From: Chrysoperla carnea
Lineage: Eukaryota > Arthropoda > Insecta > Neuroptera > Chrysopidae
Reading direction: 5' to 3'
DNA length: 64,000 nucleotides
NCBI RefSeq assembly: GCF_905475395.1
Contig: NC_058341.1
Coordinates: forward strand, 59,403,501-59,467,500
The notes beneath the pieces are model-generated. The model ran no database searches. It saw only the letters and a program-made list of their open reading frames with translations, and had not been told where the DNA came from. Shown one piece after another: positions 25,883-36,996 of this stretch. The translations under genes were made by a program, and so were the position numbers. Position 1 is the first letter of the stretch. Each line of letters begins with the position of its first letter.

Positions 25883-28499
25883 AATCACATTTCATAATTT
25901 CAATATTAATACAAAAATATTTTTCCATTTTTATAACTTAAATATTTAAATTTGTTAAAGCGTGAGGAGAAATTGGAATTGTTTTTCTGGACCTATCGTA
26001 AAATGTAAAAATTTTTTAGTACTAATTTAGTATTTTTATCTTTGGTAACTAACAAATTAACACAACAAAAATTATATCAAAATATCATTAAACTTCAAAC
26101 AAGTCCATCGCGTGGTCCACCCCTTACATAGATCAAAAAGATTTAACCAATCTTCTAAGCTTCCCAAGTTTAAGATTTGCATCAATCGGTTTTAGGTATA
26201 AAATTCGCGCGAAATTCTAAAAATTTGGATAGGATTTGTGACTAAAACATAAGCCGGAATGGCCTAAGCATCATTTAGCCAATTCATTAAATGTTGTATT
26301 ATGCGTTACGGTTAAATATCATTCAGGCATATCATTATAACCCGATCATCATAGTCAAAAAAAGTAATCAACCTCGGAATCTAACGGAATAAACTAATTT
26401 TTTGTACAAACCTTTATTTTGATAGTACAAACAAATGTCGTCTCAAAAGAAAATCGGTTTTTTATAAATATTTCGTTTCTTTTGCGTTCAATCGTATTAG
26501 CATTTATTATAAAAATTGTAGAGGATAAAATTTTCTACAAATTTTGCCTGAAACATTTTTTTAATAAAGGGAGCAGAAGATGTTGCGCTCAGCTTAACGT
26601 ACTTTAGTTCTGGGTCAATATTTACAAATATAAGGTATTAAATAATCATTTAAGTAATATTTAATGAACAATTATGGAAAAAAACCGTATAATAGACTGG
26701 TATTTACGATTAACCTTATCTATTATACATTTTTTCCCTTAATTATCGATTAAATATTACTTAAATAATTTTTTAATACCATATATTTATAAATATTGAC
26801 CCTGCACAAAGGTACGTATAGCTCAGCGCTCCATCTTCTGCTCTCTTTATTTCAAAAATGTTCCAACGTATAAAAAAAGCATTCAGATAAACATTATCTC
26901 AGCGATACATACCTTAGTGCAGGGTCAATATTTATAAATATAAGGTATTAAATAATTATTTAAGTAGTTTTTAATGAATAATTAAGAAAAAAAACCGCAT
27001 AATAGACTAGGATTCCCAATTGACCCTGTCTATTATGCGGTATTTCACTTAATTATCGATTGAATACTATTTAAATAATTATTTAATAAGTTATATTTGT
27101 AAATATTGACCCTGCATTAAGGTACGTATCGCTGAGATAATGTTTGTCTGGGAGCTTTTTTTATAAGTTGGACCGTTTTTAAATAAAGAGAGCAGAAGAT
27201 GGAGCGCTGAGCAATACATACCTTCTTGCAGGGTCAATATTTATAAATATATGGTATTAAAAAATTAATTAAGTAATATTTAATCGATAATTAAGGGAAA
27301 AAATGTATAATAGATAAGGTTAATCGTAAATACCAGTCTATTATGCGGTTTTTTTCCATAATTGTTCATTACTTAAATGATTATTTAATACCTTATATTT
27401 GTAAATATTGACCCAGAACTAAATTACGTTAAGCTGAGCGCAACATCTTCTGCTCCCTTTATTTAAAAAAACGTTTCAGGCAAAATTTGTAGAAAATTTT
27501 ATCCTCTACAATTTTTATAATAAATGCTAATACGATTGAACGCAAAAGAAACGAGATATTTATAAAAAACCGATTTTCGAAACCTTTGACCTTGAATATC
27601 TAACGACGCGAACGCGATATCATTTGTGACTTTTAAGACGACATTTGTTTGTACTATCAAAATAAAGGTTTGTACAAAAAATTAGCTTATTCCGTTAGAT
27701 TTCGAGGTGAAACACTAAGATGATTGGAGTATTAGTAAAAAGGCTAGGTTGTCAACTTAACGTCTAATTAAGCTTGTTGGCTGTGACATATATATATATA
27801 TATAATTTTTGATCGAAAATCTAAATTGATTTGATTGAAACTATTGTCTAAATAAAAATCGAGTATTCTGAATCATATTTTGAAATGAATTTTCATAAAT
27901 TCGTTTCAAAACATGCAAAATGAAAATTGGAGCTGTTGTGGAAAAAACTAGTTAGGTGAAAATTTTAGTTTAAAATAATGACAAACCTTTTTAATTATGC
28001 GTCGTTGAAAATCACCACTGGCATTCTCCATTGCAACACTATTATTCGGTGTATCCGTTGAATAACTTAACACGTTCGGTGAATTTTCCATATGTAAATT
28101 AAAAACACTACTATGCGCTTGTGGTTTAAACATAAATTTTGTATTCGAACTTTTATTACCATACGAATTTTTGTGTGAATGTTTCGTTGGTTTCTTTTCT
28201 GGTATTAAATCGGGATACTCTTGATCTGGTGACGACGGTGAATACATTAACGGATGAGAATTTGTTAATGTACCTGTTAAATTTGTAACATTGGATGTCG
28301 TATTCTTTGTTGTCATATTATTGCTGCTCGTTTTATTATTACTAATTGTGGTCGTTTCAAAATTATCATTATCATGTTGAAAATACATGTTATTATCGTT
28401 ATCGTTATTTGGATATTGATGACCTGGTATTGGATTTGCTAAACGTAATACAGGATATTCTGGATAATCCGTATTACCTACATTTTCTATCTGGTCCAT
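21124..28499 (-). CDS. BNIP2: BNIP2/Prune2-type protein with BCH (CRAL-TRIO-like) domain
   Basis: Four coding exons: 28499-27987, 24737-24139, 23273-23055 and 21250-21124; all junctions are GT-AG and the frame stays open for 485 codons. Exon 1 (residues 1-171) is Asn/Thr/Ser-rich and disordered-looking. Exon 2 has acidic serine stretches and RRRRISLLP, then from about residue 307 the BCH domain: VLPNGEQHNIDMKVIEPYKR, SHGGY, then NAIVVFSACFLPD. Exon 3 supplies LYVLATLDQLVTEDYVLVYL and WIKKCYQLVDRKLRKNLK with the IVHP motif; exon 4 gives YVNSLTQLAEDLP and IPDKV, as in human BNIP2. Family members are cytosolic scaffolds that bind small-GTPase regulators or kinesin-linked cargo. The start is the first ATG of a long open exon, context AAAATGG. 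Introns hold several transposon-like repeats. Upstream non-coding exons cannot be excluded. Which vertebrate paralogue (BNIP2, ATCAY, PRUNE2) is closest is not decided. Confidence 0.9.
21363..21894. mobile_element. MITE-like element in BNIP2 intron 3
   Basis: Terminal inverted repeats AATAGGGAATATTCAT at both ends (right end GATGAATATTCCCTATT). Length 532 bp, no coding content, no clear target duplication. Confidence 0.6.
21991..22512. mobile_element. MITE-like element with ATTCATTAATTACGTAAG-type ends
   Basis: The left end carries AATCATTAATTACGTAAG and the right end, read inverted, AGGGACCATTCATTAATTACG. Several further TTACGTAAG motifs recur inside. It holds a perfect 131-bp tandem duplication and a G-rich run near 22070-22089. 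Confidence 0.6.
22085..22347 (+). repeat. Perfect 131-bp tandem duplication
   Basis: The segment from GGGGGTTAAACAAATTCTTA to GTGAGTTTTACT occurs twice, with starts 131 bp apart and no mismatch that I can see. Identity suggests a very recent event or an assembly artefact next to the G run. Confidence 0.85.
23385..23800. repeat. Direct-inverted-direct repeat triad in BNIP2 intron 2
   Basis: A unit of about 105 bp (ATCGAGAA, then GTTTTG, GAATTTGATGAAACT, GGTGGATGGGGTAATTTTGAT and AAAAAGTATAAAAATCAG) lies at 23385-23492, inverted at about 23572-23676, and direct again at 23690-23800. Confidence 0.65.
25085..25650 (-). mobile_element. Repeat family A, degenerate copy 4
   Basis: Inverted remnant in BNIP2 intron 1: AAGTTTGTACCGCTTAGTAA, CATTTCCGACCGTCCGTCTG, AACTCAAAAACG-like, CAATTGGGTCTTGG and finally GAATTGTTTGTTTTCG. 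The segment 25376-25600 does not match the other copies. Confidence 0.55.
25853..25878. repeat. Poly-T run of 26
   Basis: Uninterrupted T run in BNIP2 intron 1, read as poly-A on the gene strand; might be the old tail of a retroposed sequence. Confidence 0.8.
26341..27730. mobile_element. Nested foldback element, family C, long copy
   Basis: Outer arms read ATAACCCGATCATC...GGAATCTAACGGAATAAACT at the left and their inverse at the right. Inside are three successive hairpins of about 200 bp (26608-26808, 26919-27112, 27231-27412), each bounded by GGGTCAATATTTANAAATAT. The spacers carry GCTCAGC-CATCTTCTGCTC in alternating orientation. The left outer arm has lost about 50 bp that the right arm keeps (27590-27630). 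A shorter relative lies at 45067-45567. Confidence 0.75.
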
Positions 28500-28870
28500 T
28501 TTATTTTAAATAAATATGGTATGACGTAATTTTTATTAAAAAAATATTTCAATGGTCAGCTCATTTGTTGTTTTTGGAAAGAGTTTATTTTGATTATTTT
28601 TTTACTGATAATAAATAATTAGAACTGAAAAAATGTTTTCGTTAATATGTTTTAATTAATTCAATTTATGTCGATTTTAATTCTACTTACATTAAATCAA
28701 TTGAGTGAATTACTTGATTAAAATGACATTTATTAAAATACCAAATTTATTTAGACACAAAAAAATTTCTTAATACCCAACGAAAATATAAAATTAATTT
28801 TGTATAAATATTCATGAAAACACTTGTCAAATATGTAAGGGTAGCCATAAACACATAGACATTCAATGTG

Positions 28871-29019
28871 TGTGGGTTTGCCATTCTTTAATGTTTCGGA
28901 CAGACAGTAACAAGTTGGACAAATATACAAGACATTTGTTATTCATTTTATCACATTAGTTTTCTGACAAACTGTCCAAATCAAAAAGTAATCACGTTTT
29001 AAAATGAAATGGTCTATTG
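28871..29019 (+). mobile_element. MITE family D, copy 1
   Basis: Shares TGTTTCGGACAGACAGTAAC, TTATCACATTA, CAAACTGTCC and AAAATGAAATGGTCTATTG with the copy at 45843-45997. Left end is diverged. Confidence 0.55.
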
Positions 29020-30027
29020 TCATTGTTAGAAGATCCGTTGCATTTTTCTTTAAATTTTTTTAAGATGTTAAAAGCAAAAAACAGTTATTTACAAATATCT
29101 CAAAAGTAAAAATTATTAGATTCATCGCAAACAATATTGTGAACATATTTCAATTTTAAATCAGCATTAACACTTAATAGTTTTATCCTGGCAAGTAAGC
29201 CTTTCAAATCTCTTTTACCTACGTCTAAGAAATCAATCTGCTCAACCTTTTGTATTCGCTACCGACTACCAAAACATGTTCTCTAGCCCTGTGATCCTTG
29301 TCGAAACTACTCTCTTTCAATGTAAAAAGATTTCAAATCTAATTTGTTTTATTTCGGACTTCTCTATTTCAACAGTATCGAAAGCTGAGTACCTCATTAT
29401 GGCTTTGACTTAACATTCTGTCAGAAACTGAAAAGACAACGATATTGTTAGAGGCTGACTATGGCCTACGTCAACAACGCCATGGTGTATAGGGGCGGCA
29501 AACATGTTATTAAATTTTCTTATAGCTTATTTATTTGAATTTTTTTATTCAGATAATCTTAGTGCATCTATTAATTCTTAATAAAGAATAGTCCATTTAA
29601 GTAACTTAAATTTGTAGGTATTTAATAAAATTTTAGATTAATCAATTTTCGCTGCCATACAAAGGGCGGCAATCAACCGTGTTTTAGGATTGGAAAAAAA
29701 AGAATGTTCATATTGAGATATTTTTTTAAGATGTGTTCTTAAGATTACATACAAATAATTGATTTATTTAATCATAAATTCTCTCATCTAAAAAAAAGTT
29801 TACAAACATTCTTTGTGTGTATGGATGCCTTATTAAACATGTTAAAAAGGTGTCGTTAGCATCGCTGTAATGAATTTAAACAATACGAAGCGGATTTTTT
29901 AAATTAAATAATTTAAGAAACCTTCTTTGGAAAATAAAAATTTTTATTGTATTTTTCCCACTTTTAAACTAAACATATTACTGTGATTTTTTCGACTATC
30001 GCTTAGTTTTCATTCTGAAGTAGTATT

Positions 30028-30658
30028 TGAGGTACCTTGAGACTTGTCTAATACTTCTACGCTAGCTATACGAAGTAAACTCTAACTGAACTAGGTTGCA
30101 AAATTTGTCTAACCCACAAATTTCTAAAATATCTATTTTTTTCGAAAGAAAATGTTCTTGAGGCATTTTGAAATTTTTATATCTTCAAATTTAACATTTG
30201 GGAAGCTGAAAAATAAAAAAGCCAGATCATTTTAGCAGTTTTAAAACCTCAATAAGTAGGATATTTTTTGGTACAAATTTATTTTTCCACATTTCCAAAA
30301 AATGTATTTAAGGCACTTTGAAATTAAAAAAAAAAAATCTTTTAATTTATCTTTTGCAAAAAATTAATATATTCAAAAAACCAAATCATTTTGATGAGAT
30401 TTTCTGCTTGCCAGATGATTGTAAAAGTATTCTTCATAAGTGCCAGTGAACAGCGCTATATAGCGATCGCTACGAAGCGATGTGATGGTATATCAAATCG
30501 ATATATCATAAAAAATAACTCAAGAACATTTTTTTTTTCGAAAAAGAAAAATTTTAGAAATTTGTGGGTTGGACAAATTCCGCATCCTTTTAGTCAGGGG
30601 TTCACCTCATAATCAGCTATCGTAGAAGAAGTATTAGACAAGTTTTCAAGGTGCCTCA
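30028..30658. repeat. Foldback element, about 130-bp arms
   Basis: Left TGAGGTACCTTGA, ACTTGTCTAATACTTCT and AACCCACAAATTTCTAAAAT recur inverted at 30530-30658, with TTCGAAAGAAAATGTTCTTG also in both arms. Confidence 0.65.
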
Positions 30659-31769
30659 AAATGTTACTCAGCTCTCTAGTTTGTATATCTATGACTAGAT
30701 TTTTTAAGAAATGGCGCCTGTGATAATTGGACTATATTTATTTTTACATACCTTTAATTAATAACTTATGTGTAAAAATTAAATGACCTAGAAAGGGAGC
30801 TATTTGGTACCATTCACATCAAGTTTCTAGTACAGATCAAAGACTGAAAATCGTATTTTTGAAATTAGAAAAACTTAAAATGTAGGTTTGTTGAAATTCA
30901 TCATCGAATTTTTTGTTGGAAAACATTACCTCTTACTACTCCTTATATGAAGGCAAAACATTAGGACCAAATATTCGTCTACAAAACCTTATTCAAGACA
31001 TTTTGTCTATTTCCCATTAGAAATAAAAGTCAATAAGAAAACTTTCAATTATTAAATTTTTTTATTCAATTGTATAAGCGTATGAAAAGGCAATGCAAAA
31101 ATAGTACAGTTATTAAAAAATTTACAATTTATAATTAATAATAATAATTGATTTTTCCTAATTTATAAATTACTACATGAAATTTGCAAACGAAACATGA
31201 ATTTTTACAATTTTTATTTCCAAGAATTTAAAAAAAATCTTGACCAATGTGTGTGTGTGTAAGAAAAAATAGTGAGAGAGCTCATATAGAGGTGTCACAT
31301 AAAAAACGGGACTTCTCAAAGACTTTCCAGAAAAGCTTTTATGAAAAATGTTTCAAGTAAAAGTATTAAGGGTAAAAAAGTCCATCAATTGTGGATAAAC
31401 GTGGTACCTTAAAATTATTATGAGGGGAGGGTCGCTCTGAAGATCTGCTTCCAAATTCCAAATAGAATACGAAGAAAATATTTTTTAAATAGAACCTTTC
31501 TTTTGTAATCCAAATGGGATCGATAGAAATCAAATGAAATACGTATACACAGTAACGAAACTGTCTAATATTTTATTATACAAATGGTTTTTCGAAAAAA
31601 CTGTTCTTTAAAGAGAAATCCGTGTGGTGACTTTGACATTCAAAATTTTTATTAAAATGAAAACAATTTTTGGCCTATAACCTTGAGTTATAAGCGTCGA
31701 TATAATGAAATTATTGTAGAAGACCCGAGACATCGGGAATAATTTTTGTAATAATCTTTGCAATTTTTG

Positions 31770-31952
31770 TGTCTGTATGTCTGTGGCATCGTAGCTCGTA
31801 AACGGATGAACCGATTTTGTTTTTTTATTGAAAAATAAAAATGGAGAGTGTTTTTAACAATGTTTCAAGATAATCGATTCAGTTTGGAGAGAGCTATAAA
31901 AGAAAATCGCATATATCGGGGGATTTTTTATTTTGTAAATTTCACTTGTTGA
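31770..31952 (+). repeat. Dispersed repeat family B, copy 2
   Basis: GTGGCATCGTAGCTCGTAAA, GGATGAACCGATTTTG, ATGTTTCAAGATAATCGATT and TTTTGTAAATTTCACTTG in the family order. Confidence 0.6.
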
Positions 31953-33724
31953 TTATTTTTTATAAAGCATCGATGATTATTTGAAGTTGTTGTATATTTC
32001 TACGTAAAATTTGCAATTCTTTTGATTGTACGAATCGTATTTAAGTACGATTTGCAACGTAAAAAGTGGGTTTCTTATTTTAATTTTTTTTTTCAAAGTC
32101 TCAAAGGTCAACTTCAAAATTAAACTCCAGCCGCCTCATTATTTTATAGGTATTTTTGATTTCAGTCGAATGGCTTTTTACGAAAAAATTTTGGTTTTTT
32201 TAAATAGATTATCTATGAAAGGGCAGTAAAAACAAGATAATTTCAATTTAAAATAAGTCTTAGGATTTTTTAAATTTCACATGTAAATGTTCCTCTCTAA
32301 ATAGACTTTTTTGGATTCTTTGAAACATTAAAAAAAAAGTGTTTTTCTGGAAAATTAATGAGCCGTTATATTTCTTATGCGCACCTTGTTTAGTTTTGTA
32401 AAAAATAATGTTTTTTTCTATTTCATTTTCAGTGAGATTTCAGCATTGGAATCTTCAAAAAAATTTGAAGCAATCATGGAATAAATCTTCTTAGCCATCA
32501 ATTTTGGTAACCTTTTCAAACATTTTCTAATATTGGTAATGAACAGACCTATCTCTTGTGAAAACCAAATCTGTCCTCAAAATACTTTCAATAAAATTAT
32601 ACAACATAATAAAATATTTGTTAATTACTTCAAAAAAAAGAAAACTAATGAGAAAATATGTAACAAGTGAATTAAGACTTGAAGTTAGTAACAAATATTT
32701 TTTTTTAAATAAAGAACATACACAAAACATGTACACCAATCCCAATAATGAAATTTTCAATTAATTTTTACAAATTTGTTCACAATGAAATGATTGTCTA
32801 CATTTCATTTTATTTTGGAAAAATCACGGATGTAGTAAATAAAAGGATGCAGCTTAAATTACTGATATCTGGGTTCAATAAACGACGCGATGTATTTATC
32901 AGTGGTCACGATTTATGAGGGACAGATTACTTCAATCAACTGACAATTTTCATTCACTTTTACCCCGAGAAATAACAATTTGAATATTCTTTTTTGGGTC
33001 AAAAATTTGTTCAATTTGTATACAAAAGATAAATAATACAAAGCAGATGAATAGTGAATGGATTAGTCATTTTACTTTAAACTTTTAACGGATTTTTAGG
33101 TCATCATTATAAATATCGAAAAACTAAGTTTAGATAAACCAGTCTTAGTGCAGTAAATACGTAAGAAAATACCTCAGATTATTATTCCGTCCAGTTTTTC
33201 AACGGGACAATTAGGATAAAAATAATAATTATTAAGAAAACATGCTTTGGAAAAAATCGTAGTGCAGGAAGATGTTTAAAAAAATCGAAAAGGTGCGAAA
33301 AACAGTTTTTTTTGCAAAACAAAAAAGATTTTGATAACAAACAAAAAAGTTAACCCATAAAAACCAATTTTTTATTAAACTTTCTTTCTTTGTAAATTAA
33401 GTTATTTGTTAGATCATTTCTATCGTCGCCAAGAGTCTGCCTGCAAAGTTTCAGCTCGATTGGATCACGGGAAATAAAAGAAAGAGAGTAAAAATTAGGA
33501 GTTGTAGAAAAAGAGGTAGTTCGTAAAGTTTCGAACGGATTTGACTTTAACTGGTCTCAGTTTTAGCTCCATAATACTCTATTTTTGTTTTTGTTTTGTT
33601 TTTTTTTATCAAAATGTTTTTTAAGTTTTGTTTTTTGCATCTTTCCGATTTTATTAATCAAATTCCTACACTCCAATTTTTTCCAAAGTATGTTTTCTTA
33701 AAATCTACTATATCTTCCTAATTA

Positions 33725-33776
33725 TATTATATTTATGTCCTATGATCCCGAAGGGGACGTAGGGCATAAATATAAT
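33725..33776. repeat. Strong 52-nt hairpin
   Basis: ATTATATTTATGTCCTA pairs with TAGGGCATAAATATAAT around a GC-rich loop (GATCCCGAAGGGGAC, itself partly self-complementary). It stands alone in AT-rich sequence with no gene nearby. Confidence 0.7.
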
Positions 33777-34738
33777 CCTGATGTTGAAAAATCGGATATG
33801 ATAATTATTTTAAATTTTAAACTCTTTTGCTTGTTTTAACTCTGAACCCAAATACGGGACATTTAAAAAATTGAATAAATTTACCCGTGAATATCCGCCA
33901 TAAAATAAGTTCCGTATCCGTTTCTTTTTAACTGGATTGAATCTAGTATGATTTTTTTTTAAATTTTATAACAAATAAATGAAGTGAAAAGTAAATTTAC
34001 AATAATTTGATTATTTTAAGTTATAGAAACTCTGACAAAACCAATATAATCCGTCCCCGGGGATCTATACTCTGATGATCCGTATCCGTATTCGTAGATC
34101 TACATTTCTATTAGTTTGAATGCCTGTCAACAAAAATCATCATAAATATAATGATTTTTATAGCCATAAAATTTAATAAATTCGATATTATATTCATGGT
34201 TGAATCTAAAGAAATGCCCATCCTTTATTTTACTAAATCTGTAGGAAAAACACTTAACAATAAAAAAACACTTGAGATTCATAAAACGTTAGTACAGTCC
34301 CATAGTTGTGCAAAATTAAATATTAATAAACAATTTAATCTCAAGCTTGGAATTTAATTAACAATAATTTCAATTGCAGAAAATTTTTTTTGCTATACTA
34401 CAAAAAAATCTCTACATTCATACTAACATACAAACAAATATGAATGAAATTATTTCATGATATGAAATAAATTATTCAGGAAATATATGATTTGAATCAC
34501 TACTGAAAATAATACAAGCGGGGTTGGGTCGTAAATAAACAGTTTGCGATGCCAAACAAATATTTTATGTGAGACATCTAACTGTAGTAAACTTGATTAA
34601 TATGCCTTCAAATATACTCATAATCGTTAAGTCGGCCCAAAATTGACATGATCGATCGGTATTTAGCCCTGTCTCGGGACTCTATTCATGACGCAATTGG
34701 GATTTTTTTTTTAATTTTTCTTCTTTTTTTTTTGACGA

Positions 34739-35155
34739 AAATGGAAAGATCATATATAAGTTTTATAACAAATTTAAAAGAAACAAATAATAACAAATCG
34801 GAAAGATCGTATATAAGTTTTATAACAAAACTGTTTTTATTTTTTCATGATAATTTTAAAGTTAAAGGCAGTTTTAAAAGAACTTTTCAAAAGAGACGCG
34901 AAAACGCCCAACAAAAAACATGTTCATAAAACATCGATGTGATGTAATAATGTTAATTGAATAGTATACACTGTATACAATTATTAAATAACATTATTAC
35001 GTCACAACGATATTTAACGAACATTTTTTTGTCGGGCGTTTTCGTTTCTCTTTTGAAAAGTTCTTTTAAAACTTCCTGTAACTTTAAAATTATCATAAAA
35101 AAATAAAAACACTTTTGTTATAAGAAATATATATGATCTTTCCATTTTTTTCAAA
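34739..35155. mobile_element. Foldback element, arms about 180 bp with short loop
   Basis: GGAAAGATCATATATAAGTT...CTTTTCAAAAGAGACGCGAA at the left returns inverted to 35155, with the centre at AGTATACACTGTATAC. The left arm contains an extra 30-bp block in duplicate (34744-34773 and 34800-34829) that the right arm has once. Confidence 0.75.
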
Positions 35156-36769
35156 AAAAAAAAAAAAAATTTGATTCAAAATTCCAACTTCAAACAAACT
35201 AATCTACTCCAATAACTTTGATTTAGGTTATTTTCAAAATATTACAATTAGAATTTGAAAGTTCTTGATTAATGGCGTATGAGTTGATCAGTTTACCTTC
35301 GTATTCGAAACGAATTTTAAAAGGGACTAGAATCTGATTTACGGGGACTTTTGTTTAATAGTCCGTCTTGTCTTAAGATATATAAACATCTATCTGGATG
35401 TCACTTATCAATTTTGGTTCAGATTTGTAGTCTTTTATAAATGGTGATCAAATTGAATTAACAAATCAAGGAAAGTGCTGTTAAATCGTTATTTTTTAGT
35501 TAATAAAAATTATCGGAGTAGACTAGAATTATCGTTTAAAGGAAACACAACAATTAATGTGGGTTGCGTCAGGATCAGAGGCCTAACAATTTTTAAAGCT
35601 AGATGTCGGTTAAATTTCTCATATTTTAGGTTACGCAACTTCTTTCGTAAGACTTAGCGTTTACGACTTAAGGTTCAATTAGCTTTGCATGCTTTCTTTT
35701 ATCTACAGTAATGATTGTATTACGTGCTTATTGTAAAAAAAAGGGTTTCTATTAGAAATAATTTCAAAATTACATCTATCCCTTTTTTTCCAGAAGTTTT
35801 CCTTTGAAGGTAATACACCAAAAACTTTATTTTAATGTTACATGTTTCTTGAGTATTCGATGGTATGAAGAAAAAAGCTCAAACCATAGTACAAAAATTT
35901 ATTAAATGAACTATAAGTCCTAAACGCAAGTTTAATAAAAATAGTAAGAATGGTAATTATGATTTTGTTCTTAATTGTATTGTTACCGAAGCGATTTATG
36001 CAGACTCATGTGATAATAAACTCAATTAAAAAATAGCTCTTGTAATTTAGAGAATGAAATATTATCTTTGTATGATCTATTAGTTATGTGATAGATGGTG
36101 CTATCAAATAAAAAATATTTGACGGAAACAAATTCGGAAAATATCAAGAATTTTGTACGAACACATTTTAGTAACCTACGCTCCCAACCCTGCAAACAAG
36201 TATACCATAATTCATATCGTTCATAATCATTATAATTTACGATTTCCGATTTCATTCTGTTTTAACAATTCGCAAGCGACAAATACACCTCTCACATGCA
36301 AATTTATTTTATTTATTGATCGGAAAAGCATACACTAAAAAAATTGGCATCCCATGTGAATAAAGAAAAAGTTATATACATTATCCAATTAAATTATTGT
36401 GGAATGGTTTTCAATGACTAGTAGGAGAATAAATGGAATGGTAACAGACTTTTTAAATTAAAAGTAATTTCAAAAACAAGCGTTTTGAAGCTCATTAGGA
36501 GGCTTTAATATTTTCGAATAATTTATAGTCCAATCGATATCACAAAAAAATCTTGATTTGAACATAAGTTTTAGACATAGAAAGGATCAAAACTATTATA
36601 TTTTTAGTAATAAAGAAGTCGCCATTTATAATGTACGAGCCGTTTTCGGCTTAAATTTTAGGTTTCAGATTCCTTCCTTTTATAGGATCAAACTTTTGCG
36701 ATAGATTTTTACATAAAAAACGACAATTTCTTTGGCTAGAAATATGATAATTTTGATTAGGTTGGCCTC

Positions 36770-36996
36770 TAATGCCGGTTTTCCATTAAGCGGAAAAATA
36801 AAAACAAAACCCAAACTTGTATCGAAAAAAAAAAATCAAAATTGAAACTTTTTGAAGACTGGCGTGTTTTGCAACAGTTGGAGTTTTGTTTTTCGTTTGC
36901 TGGAATCCGCTTAATGGAAACAAGAGTTTTGCGTTTGTTTCAGTTTTTTATAACAATATAAACTCAACTGCCCATTTAGTGAAAAACCGGCGTTAT
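36770..36996. mobile_element. MITE-like element with GCCGGTTTTCCA ends
   Basis: TAATGCCGGTTTTCCATTAA at the left, GTGAAAAACCGGCGTTATA at the right. The subterminal CCATTAAGCGG also recurs inverted as CCGCTTAATGG at 36907-36917. Confidence 0.55.
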
